Origin: Rouxiella badensis
GTDB lineage: Bacteria; Pseudomonadota; Gammaproteobacteria; Enterobacterales; Enterobacteriaceae
Direction: 5' to 3'
Assembly: GCF_002093665.1 (NCBI RefSeq)
Contig: NZ_MRWE01000002.1
Location: 62,001-126,000, forward strand
DNA length: 64,000 nucleotides
Positions within the stretch are counted from its first letter, which is position 1. Every line of letters begins with the position of its first letter. The notes below the pieces were generated by a model. That model had not been told where the DNA came from and did no database searches. It was given only the letters and a program-made list of their open reading frames with translations. Positions 57,312-64,000 of the stretch are shown piece after piece. Made by a program: the position numbers and the translations under genes.

Positions 57312-59075
57312 ATGAAAGCGACACGTGCCGCGAAGTTTAAGCGTCAGGAAGATAAAGCCAGCTTTGTAAGCTGGCGTTTTGCGTTGCTGTGCGGCTGCAT
57401 TCTTCTGGGGCTGATAGGGTTGATGTCCCGCGTCGCCTATCTTCAGGTCATCAACCCCGACAGGCTGGTGCGTGAGGGCGACATGCGTTCGCTCCGCGTT
57501 CAGGCTATTCCAACCTCTCGCGGTATGATAAGCGATCGCGCCGGTCGTCCTCTGGCGGTCAGCGTGCCGGTAAACGCCATCTGGGCTGACCCGAAAGAGG
57601 TCAATGAGCACGGCGGTATTACCGTTGATAACCGCTGGAAAGCGCTGGCCGATGCACTCAATATGCCGCTCGACCAACTGACCAGCCGCGTTAATGCCAA
57701 TCCTAAAGGTCGCTTTGTCTATCTGGCGCGCCAGATTAACCCGGCTATCGGCGACTACATCCGCAAGCTGAAACTTCCGGGCATCTTCCTGCGTCAGGAA
57801 TCGCGCCGCTACTATCCTGCGGGTCAGGTCACGGCGCACGTTATCGGCGTGACCAACATTGACGGGCAGGGCATCGAAGGCGTCGAGAAGAGCTTTGACC
57901 GCTGGCTGACCGGCCAACCCGGTGAGCGTACGGTGCGTAAAGACCGCTCTGGCCGCGTCATCGAAGATATCTCCACCTTAGACAGCCAGGCCGCGCATAA
58001 TCTGGTGCTCAGTATTGACGAACGTCTGCAGGCACTGGTTTATCGTGAACTGAACAATGCCGTGGCGTTTAACAAGGCCGAGTCGGGCACTGCCGTGCTG
58101 GTTGACGTTAATACCGGCGAAGTCCTGGCGATGGCCAATAGCCCCTCCTATAACCCAAACAACCTTGCTGGTACCCCGCAAGAGACCATGCGTAACCGCG
58201 CGATCACCGATATCTTCGAGCCGGGCTCAACGGTGAAACCAATGGTGGTGATGACGGCGCTCAAACGCGGTGTCATCAAGGAAAATAGCGTATTAAACAC
58301 CCTGCCGTACCGCATTAACGGTAAGGAAATCAAAGACGTCGCGAGATACCCGGAGCTTTCCATCACCGGTATCCTACAGAAGTCGAGTAACGTCGGTGTT
58401 TCAAAACTGGCGTTAGCGATGCCGTCCGCAGAGCTGGTAGATACTTACTCGCGCTTCGGATTGGGTAAACCCACCAATTTGGGACTGGTTGGGGAAAGCA
58501 GTGGCTTATATCCAAAAAAACAACGGTGGTCTGACATAGAGAGGGCCACCTTCTCTTTCGGCTACGGGCTAATGGTGACACCTCTCCAGCTAGCGCGAGT
58601 CTATGCAACGATTGGCAGCATGGGCATTGCCCGTCCGCTGTCGATAACCAAAGTTGATCCGCCGGTCTCCGGTGAACGTGTTTTCCCTGAACCCCTGGTG
58701 CGTACCGTTGTTCACATGATGGAAAGCGTCGCGCTTCCCGGTGGTGGTGGCGTTAAGGCCGCTATCAAGGGTTACCGCATCGCCATCAAAACCGGTACGG
58801 CAAAAAAAGTTGGCCCGGATGGCCAATACATGAACAAGTACATTGCCTATACCGCGGGCGTTGCGCCTGCGAGTCATCCTCGATTTGCCTTGGTGGTCGT
58901 CATTAACGATCCTCAGGCGGGTAAATACTACGGTGGTGCGGTATCCGCACCGGTATTTGGCGCCATCATGGGCGGCGTACTGCGCACGATGAACGTTGAG
59001 CCGGACGCCTTACCGACGGACGTAGGCAATGACATTGTCAATAATCAAAAAGAGGCTTCAGGTGACAGATCGTAA
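57312..59075 (+). CDS. ftsI: Septal peptidoglycan transpeptidase FtsI (PBP3)
   Basis: Class B penicillin-binding protein that cross-links septal peptidoglycan with FtsW. The 587 residues have an N-terminal membrane anchor (about 22-44), a pedestal domain and a transpeptidase domain with the active-site serine S306 in STVK (PGSTVKPMV), SSN in [10 protein letters not shown], and KTGT in [10 protein letters not shown]. The C-terminal tail matches E. coli in length, where it is trimmed after processing. Its 3' end runs 14 bases past the murE GTG start. Confidence 0.98.
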   Translation: MKATRAAKFKRQEDKASFVSWRFALLCGCILLGLIGLMSRVAYLQVINPDRLVREGDMRSLRVQAIPTSRGMISDRAGRPLAVSVPVNAIWADPKEVNEHGGITVDNRWKALADALNMPLDQLTSRVNANPKGRFVYLARQINPAIGDYIRKLKLPGIFLRQESRRYYPAGQVTAHVIGVTNIDGQGIEGVEKSFDRWLTGQPGERTVRKDRSGRVIEDISTLDSQAAHNLVLSIDERLQALVYRELNNAVAFNKAESGTAVLVDVNTGEVLAMANSPSYNPNNLAGTPQETMRNRAITDIFEPGSTVKPMVVMTALKRGVIKENSVLNTLPYRINGKEIKDVARYPELSITGILQKSSNVGVSKLALAMPSAELVDTYSRFGLGKPTNLGLVGESSGLYPKKQRWSDIERATFSFGYGLMVTPLQLARVYATIGSMGIARPLSITKVDPPVSGERVFPEPLVRTVVHMMESVALPGGGGVKAAIKGYRIAIKTGTAKKVGPDGQYMNKYIAYTAGVAPASHPRFALVVVINDPQAGKYYGGAVSAPVFGAIMGGVLRTMNVEPDALPTDVGNDIVNNQKEASGDRS

Positions 59076-60549
59076 TTTACGCGACCTACTTGCACCTTGG
59101 GTGAGTGATGCCCCGAACACGGTGTTAAAAGACATGACGCTCGACAGCCGCACTGCGGCTGCTGGCGATCTGTTTGTCGCGATTTCTGGCCATACGAGCG
59201 ATGGCCGTCACTATATTCCTCAGGCTATTGCGCAGGGCGTTAGCGCGGTAGTCGCAGAAGCGCAGGGACAGGCCGAACACGGCGCTGTCAGAGTTCAGCA
59301 CGGCGTGCCCGTGGTGTATCTGGATAACCTGAATCTGCTGTTGTCGGAGATAGCAGGTCGATTCTATGAACAGCCTGGCGCCGCGCTGCGTCTGGTTGGC
59401 GTGACCGGCACCAACGGCAAAACCACCACGACGCAGCTGTTGGCGCAGTGGGCGCAGCTGTTGGGCGAAACCAGTGCCGTGATGGGTACCGTCGGAAACG
59501 GCCTGCTCAACCGCGTAGTACCGGCTGAAAATACGACCGGCTCTGCGGTCCAGGTGCAGCAAATCCTGGGCGATTTAGTGCAGCAGGGCGCGACCTTTGC
59601 CGCGATGGAAGTCTCTTCGCACGGTCTGGTGCAGCACCGTGTCTCGGCTCTGCCCTTTGCCGCAGCGGCCTTCACCAACCTGAGCCGCGATCACCTGGAT
59701 TACCACGGTGACATGCAGCATTACGAAGAGGCCAAGTGGCAGCTGTTTTCGACCCACGAAAGTGAGCAGAAAATTATCAACGCTGACGATAGCGTGGGGC
59801 AGCGCTGGTTGGCAAAACTGCCGGATGCCGTGGCCGTCAGCATGGAAAACAAATTACCGGCTGACTGGAAAGGGCGCTGGCTGTCTGCGTCCCGCGTGAG
59901 CTATCACGACAAAGGGGCGACGGTCGAGCTGGACTCAAGCTGGGGCAATGGCGTGCTCGAAAGCCGTCTGATGGGCGCTTTCAACGTCAGTAACCTGCTG
60001 GTTGCACTGGGTACGCTGCTGTCGCTCGGCTATGCCTTTGACGAATTATTGAAAACCGCGCCGCAGCTACAGCCGGTTTGCGGTCGTATGGAAGTGTTCC
60101 ATGCGCCCGGCCGTCCGACCGTCGTCGTCGATTATGCCCACACCCCCGATGCGCTGGAGAAGGCGTTGGCGGCGGCTCGTCTGCACTGCACCGGCAAGCT
60201 GTGGTGCGTGTTCGGCTGCGGCGGTGACCGCGATAAAGGCAAACGCCCTCTGATGGGGGGCATTGCCGAGCAGTACGCCGACTGCGTTGTGGTGACCGAC
60301 GACAACCCGCGCAGCGAAGACCCTCGTGCCATCATCAACGACATCCTTTCCGGCTTGCTCGATGCTGGCCGTGCGCTGGCGATCCCTGGCCGCGCCGAAG
60401 CGGTAACCAGCGCTATCATGCAGGCGACTGAGAATGACGTAGTGCTGCTGGCGGGCAAGGGCCACGAAGATTACCAATTGGTCGGCAACCAGCGTTTCGA
60501 TTACTCGGATCGCGTTACCGCCGCGCGCCTGTTGGGGGTGATTGCATGA
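59062..60549 (+). CDS. murE: UDP-MurNAc-tripeptide synthetase (meso-diaminopimelate-adding)
   Basis: Adds meso-diaminopimelate to UDP-MurNAc-L-Ala-D-Glu. The start is the GTG at 59062 (then [13 protein letters not shown]), six bases after AGAGG, which gives 495 residues as in E. coli; an upstream ATG at 59029 would add 11 residues. The ATP P-loop is GTNGKTTTT (residues 116-124) and the DNPR motif selecting diaminopimelate is at 414-417. Overlaps murF by four bases. Confidence 0.96.
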   Translation: MTDRNLRDLLAPWVSDAPNTVLKDMTLDSRTAAAGDLFVAISGHTSDGRHYIPQAIAQGVSAVVAEAQGQAEHGAVRVQHGVPVVYLDNLNLLLSEIAGRFYEQPGAALRLVGVTGTNGKTTTTQLLAQWAQLLGETSAVMGTVGNGLLNRVVPAENTTGSAVQVQQILGDLVQQGATFAAMEVSSHGLVQHRVSALPFAAAAFTNLSRDHLDYHGDMQHYEEAKWQLFSTHESEQKIINADDSVGQRWLAKLPDAVAVSMENKLPADWKGRWLSASRVSYHDKGATVELDSSWGNGVLESRLMGAFNVSNLLVALGTLLSLGYAFDELLKTAPQLQPVCGRMEVFHAPGRPTVVVDYAHTPDALEKALAAARLHCTGKLWCVFGCGGDRDKGKRPLMGGIAEQYADCVVVTDDNPRSEDPRAIINDILSGLLDAGRALAIPGRAEAVTSAIMQATENDVVLLAGKGHEDYQLVGNQRFDYSDRVTAARLLGVIA

Positions 60550-61907
60550 TCCCGGTTTCTCTACAAAAACTGACCGACGTGCTGAGCGCTGAACTGTTCG
60601 GTAACGACACGCAGATTGATGCGGTGACCACCGATACGCGTCAAATCACGCCGGGCTGCCTGTTTATCGCCCTTAAAGGTGAAAATTTTGATGCGCACGA
60701 CTTCGCCGCCGATGCAGTCAAGGCCGGGGCGGCAGCGCTCATCGTTAGCAAACGTCTGCCGGTGGAGGCGCCTCAGCTGGTCGTGGCCGATACCCGCATT
60801 GCGCTGGGAAAATTGGGTGCCTGGGTGCGTCAGCAGGTTCCGGCTCGTGTGGTTGCGTTGACCGGTTCTTCCGGCAAGACCTCGGTGAAAGAGATGACCG
60901 CGGCCATTCTGCGCCAGTGCGGCAACGTGTTGTACACCGCGGGCAACTTCAATAATGACATCGGCGCGCCGCTGACGCTGCTGCGCCTGACCCCTGAACA
61001 TGACTTTGCCGTGGTTGAGCTTGGTGCCAACCATCAGGGCGAGATTGCCTACACCACAGACCTGACTCGTCCGCAAACCGCGTTGGTCAACAACCTGTCT
61101 GCGGCGCACCTGGAAGGGTTCGGGTCGCTGGCGGGCGTTGCCAAGGCAAAAGGCGAAATTTTCGACGGTCTGCCGGCTGACGGCATCGCCATCATTAACG
61201 CGGACAGTAACGACTGGCCGCACTGGCAGGCGCGTATCGGCAATAAAACCGTCTGGCGCTTTTCGCCTGACGCGGCCGAAGGCGTCGACTTCTATGCCAG
61301 CAACGTCACTGTAAATGCCTTCAATACTACCTTTACGCTGCACTCGCCGCAGGGGCAAATCGATATCAGTCTGCCGCTGCCGGGACGTCATAACGTGGCT
61401 AACGCGCTGGCCGCGGCCGCGCTGGCGCTTTCTGTCGGTGCGACGCTCAAGGTGGTACGTGAGGGGCTTTCTTCGCTACAGGCGGTGAAAGGGCGTCTGT
61501 TCCCGGTTCGTCTGGCGGAAGGCAAAACGCTGCTCGACGACAGCTACAACGCTAACGTGGGGTCGATGACCGCGGCGGCTCAGGTGCTGGCAGAGATGCC
61601 GGGATACCGGGTAATGGCGCTGGGCGACATGGCCGAGCTGGGCGATGAGAGCGAAGCCTGCCACCGCGAGGTTGGTGAAGCTATTCGTCTCGCCGGTATT
61701 GATAAAGTTTTAACTGTCGGTCACTTCAGTCGCGCAATCAGCGATGCCAGTGGCTGTGGCGAACATCTTCAGGATAAAGCGGCTGTAACGGCCCGTTTAG
61801 CCAGCTTGTTATCTGAACACGCGGTAATTACCGTTTTAATTAAAGGTTCACGTAGTGCCGCGATGGAGCAGGTAGTACGGGCGTTACAGGAGAATGCAAC
61901 ATGTTAG
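60546..61907 (+). CDS. murF: UDP-MurNAc-tripeptide:D-Ala-D-Ala ligase
   Basis: Adds D-Ala-D-Ala to finish the UDP-MurNAc-pentapeptide. The 453 residues have an N-terminal domain, a Mur ligase central domain with [11 protein letters not shown] and [11 protein letters not shown], and the C-terminal domain with [16 protein letters not shown]. Overlaps murE by four bases and mraY by seven. Confidence 0.98.
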   Translation: MIPVSLQKLTDVLSAELFGNDTQIDAVTTDTRQITPGCLFIALKGENFDAHDFAADAVKAGAAALIVSKRLPVEAPQLVVADTRIALGKLGAWVRQQVPARVVALTGSSGKTSVKEMTAAILRQCGNVLYTAGNFNNDIGAPLTLLRLTPEHDFAVVELGANHQGEIAYTTDLTRPQTALVNNLSAAHLEGFGSLAGVAKAKGEIFDGLPADGIAIINADSNDWPHWQARIGNKTVWRFSPDAAEGVDFYASNVTVNAFNTTFTLHSPQGQIDISLPLPGRHNVANALAAAALALSVGATLKVVREGLSSLQAVKGRLFPVRLAEGKTLLDDSYNANVGSMTAAAQVLAEMPGYRVMALGDMAELGDESEACHREVGEAIRLAGIDKVLTVGHFSRAISDASGCGEHLQDKAAVTARLASLLSEHAVITVLIKGSRSAAMEQVVRALQENATC

Positions 61908-62983
61908 TTTGGCTGGCCGAGCACTTGGTCAAATATTATTCAGGCTTTAACGTCTTTTCATACCTGACGTTTCGCGCCATTGTCAGCCTGCTGACGGCCC
62001 TGTTCCTCTCGCTGTGGATGGGTCCGCGCCTGATTGCCTATTTGCAGAAGCTGCAGATTGGTCAGGTTGTTCGCCATGACGGTCCGGAATCACACTTCAG
62101 CAAACGCGGTACTCCAACCATGGGCGGCGTGCTGATTCTGTTTTCAATCACCGTATCGGTCCTGATGTGGGCTTATCCATCAAACCCTTACGTATGGTGC
62201 GTGCTGTTTGTGCTGGTGGGTTACGGCGTGGTCGGTTTCGTTGATGACTACCGCAAAGTGGTGCGCAAAGACACCAAAGGTCTGATCGCCCGCTGGAAAT
62301 ACTTCTGGCAGTCGGTGATTGCGCTGGTCGTGGCCTTCACCATGTACGCAGTGGGTAAAGATACGCCTGCGACCGAGCTGGTGGTGCCGTTCTTCAAGGA
62401 CATCATGCCGCAGCTGGGCCTGCTTTACATTCTGCTGAGCTACTTCGTGATAGTCGGCACCAGCAACGCGGTAAACCTGACCGACGGTCTGGACGGCCTG
62501 GCGATTATGCCAACGGTGTTCGTGGCGGCCGGATTCGCGCTGGTAGCCTGGGCGACCGGTAACATGAACTTTGCCAACTATCTGCACATTCCTTATCTGC
62601 GCCACGCGGGTGAGCTGGTTATCGTATGTACCGCCATCGTGGGGGCTGGCCTCGGATTCCTGTGGTTCAACACTTACCCGGCGCAGGTCTTCATGGGTGA
62701 CGTTGGTTCTCTGGCGCTGGGTGGCGCACTGGGCACCATCGCCGTACTGCTGCGTCAGGAGTTCCTGCTGTTGATTATGGGCGGCGTATTCGTGGTGGAA
62801 ACACTGTCGGTTATTTTGCAGGTGGGCTCCTTTAAGCTGCGCGGACAACGTATTTTCCGCATGGCGCCGATTCACCACCACTATGAGCTGAAAGGCTGGC
62901 CGGAACCTCGCGTTATCGTGCGCTTCTGGATTATTTCGCTGATGCTGGTGCTGATTGGCCTGGCGACGCTGAAGGTGCGCTAA
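61901..62983 (+). CDS. mraY: Phospho-MurNAc-pentapeptide transferase
   Basis: Integral membrane enzyme that transfers phospho-MurNAc-pentapeptide to undecaprenyl phosphate to make lipid I. The 360 residues have about ten membrane segments and the conserved aspartates and histidines in [33 protein letters not shown] and [15 protein letters not shown]. Confidence 0.98.
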   Translation: MLVWLAEHLVKYYSGFNVFSYLTFRAIVSLLTALFLSLWMGPRLIAYLQKLQIGQVVRHDGPESHFSKRGTPTMGGVLILFSITVSVLMWAYPSNPYVWCVLFVLVGYGVVGFVDDYRKVVRKDTKGLIARWKYFWQSVIALVVAFTMYAVGKDTPATELVVPFFKDIMPQLGLLYILLSYFVIVGTSNAVNLTDGLDGLAIMPTVFVAAGFALVAWATGNMNFANYLHIPYLRHAGELVIVCTAIVGAGLGFLWFNTYPAQVFMGDVGSLALGGALGTIAVLLRQEFLLLIMGGVFVVETLSVILQVGSFKLRGQRIFRMAPIHHHYELKGWPEPRVIVRFWIISLMLVLIGLATLKVR

Positions 62984-62985
62984 CT

Positions 62986-64000
62986 ATGACTGACTATCAG
63001 GGTAAAAAAGTGGTCATTATCGGGTTGGGGCTTACGGGCCTCTCCTGTGTTGATTTCTTTGTTTCACGCGGCGTGACGCCGCGTGTTATCGATACCCGTG
63101 TCAGTCCGCCGGGACTCGACAAGCTGTCGGACGCCATCGAGCGTCATTTAGGTTCACTGAATGAAGAGTGGCTGCTTGACGCCGATCTGATTGTTGCCAG
63201 TCCGGGCATGGCGTTAGCGACTCCGGCACTGAGTGCGGCCGCTGATGCCGGCGTTGAGATTGTTGGCGATATCGAACTGTTTTGTCGCGAAGTCAACGTT
63301 CCTATCGTGGCGATTACCGGTTCAAACGGTAAAAGCACCGTGACCAGCCTGGTCGGCGAGATGGGCAGGGCCGCAGGGTGGCAGGTCGGCGTGGGCGGCA
63401 ATATTGGTCTGCCAGTGCTGAGTATGCTGGGCCATGACTACCAGCTGTTTGTGCTTGAACTGTCGAGCTTCCAGCTGGAGACAACTCACAGCCTGCATGC
63501 CGCAGCGGCCACGATTTTGAACGTAACCGAAGACCATATGGACCGCTATCCGTTTGGCCTGCAGCAGTACCGTGCGGCCAAGCTGAAGGTTTATGAGAAC
63601 GCGAAACTGTGCGTGGTGAATGCGGATGATGCCCTCAGCATGCCGATTCGCGGTGCGGACGCGCGCTGCGTCAGCTTTGGCGTTGACGTCGGCGATTACC
63701 ATCTGAATCAGCAGCAGGGTGATATCTGGCTGCGCGTGCGCGGTGAGAAAATTTTCAATACCCGCGAGATGCCGCTGACGGGGCGTCATAACTATACCAA
63801 CGCGCTGGCTGCGCTGGCGCTCGCCGATGCAGTGGGTATTCCTCGAGCCTCAAGCCTCAAGGCGCTGACCACTTTTACCGGGCTGGCACATCGCTTTCAG
63901 ATTGCTTTTGTGCACAACGGCGTGCGCTGGATAAACGATTCGAAAGCGACCAACGTTGGCAGTACCGAGGCCGCATTAAACGGCCTGAAGGTTGACGGCA
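62986..64000 (+). CDS. murD: UDP-MurNAc-L-Ala:D-Glu ligase, 3'-truncated by the window end
   Basis: Adds D-glutamate to UDP-MurNAc-L-Ala. The ATG at 62986 is two bases after the mraY stop. About 338 codons are visible, roughly three quarters of the gene. Seen are the N-terminal nucleotide-binding segment [13 protein letters not shown], the P-loop [24 protein letters not shown], and [10 protein letters not shown]. The frame is open to the last base. Confidence 0.96.
   Translation, partial: MTDYQGKKVVIIGLGLTGLSCVDFFVSRGVTPRVIDTRVSPPGLDKLSDAIERHLGSLNEEWLLDADLIVASPGMALATPALSAAADAGVEIVGDIELFCREVNVPIVAITGSNGKSTVTSLVGEMGRAAGWQVGVGGNIGLPVLSMLGHDYQLFVLELSSFQLETTHSLHAAAATILNVTEDHMDRYPFGLQQYRAAKLKVYENAKLCVVNADDALSMPIRGADARCVSFGVDVGDYHLNQQQGDIWLRVRGEKIFNTREMPLTGRHNYTNALAALALADAVGIPRASSLKALTTFTGLAHRFQIAFVHNGVRWINDSKATNVGSTEAALNGLKVDG

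Overview
The window is a chromosomal backbone segment of a member of the Enterobacterales. Almost every protein can be read as a close relative of its E. coli counterpart, and the gene order follows the E. coli 0.4-2 minute region: ribF-ileS-lspA-fkpB-ispH, dapB, carAB, kefFC, folA, apaH-apaG-rsmA-pdxA-surA-lptD, djlA, rluA-rapA-polB, yabI, thiQPB, sgrR/SgrS/setA, leuDCBA with leuL, leuO, ilvIH, cra, and the start of the division/cell-wall cluster (mraZ-rsmH-ftsL-ftsI-murE-murF-mraY-murD). The sequence diverges moderately from E. coli, SgrS is short and has no room for sgrT, and several E. coli-specific loci are missing (rihC, cai/fix, araCBAD). This points to a genus outside Escherichia/Salmonella, perhaps Serratia/Rahnella/Yersinia-like; the genus cannot be fixed from the sequence alone.

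Layout. 1-5.6 kb: flavin synthesis, isoleucyl-tRNA synthetase, lipoprotein signal peptidase, PPIase and the last MEP-pathway enzyme, all on +. 5.6-7.9 kb: an accessory pair on -, an SMP-30/gluconolactonase-like protein and an outer-membrane porin. 8.5-14.2 kb: dapB and carAB, with a well-preserved dual promoter region (PurR-like box, P1, and P2 overlapped by two ARG boxes). 14.3-18.4 kb: the KefC K+/H+ antiporter and its KefF partner, a LysE-family exporter, and folA with a long leader. 18.5-25.3 kb: the lptD-surA-pdxA-rsmA-apaG-apaH series on -, which couples outer-membrane biogenesis, B6 synthesis, rRNA methylation and Ap4A hydrolysis. 25.5-30.5 kb: djlA, then a 1260-residue intimin/invasin-type inverse autotransporter, the main accessory gene. 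30.6-36.8 kb: rluA, rapA and polB on -. 37-44.5 kb: yabI, the thiamine ABC transporter under a TPP riboswitch, and the sugar-phosphate-stress module sgrR/SgrS/setA. 44.5-53.6 kb: leucine biosynthesis with an attenuator leader, leuO, and acetohydroxyacid synthase III. 53.8-64 kb: cra and the mra/dcw operon, cut inside murD by the window end.

The genes are mostly housekeeping and tightly packed, with many 1-20 base overlaps. No tRNA, rRNA, insertion sequence, prophage, CRISPR array or recognisable defence system was seen. The less ordinary content is the repeat-bearing inverse autotransporter, the porin/SMP-30 pair, the short SgrS, an apparently ATG-less polB with a half-degenerate LexA-like site, the folA leader, and several unexplained inverted repeats between genes.
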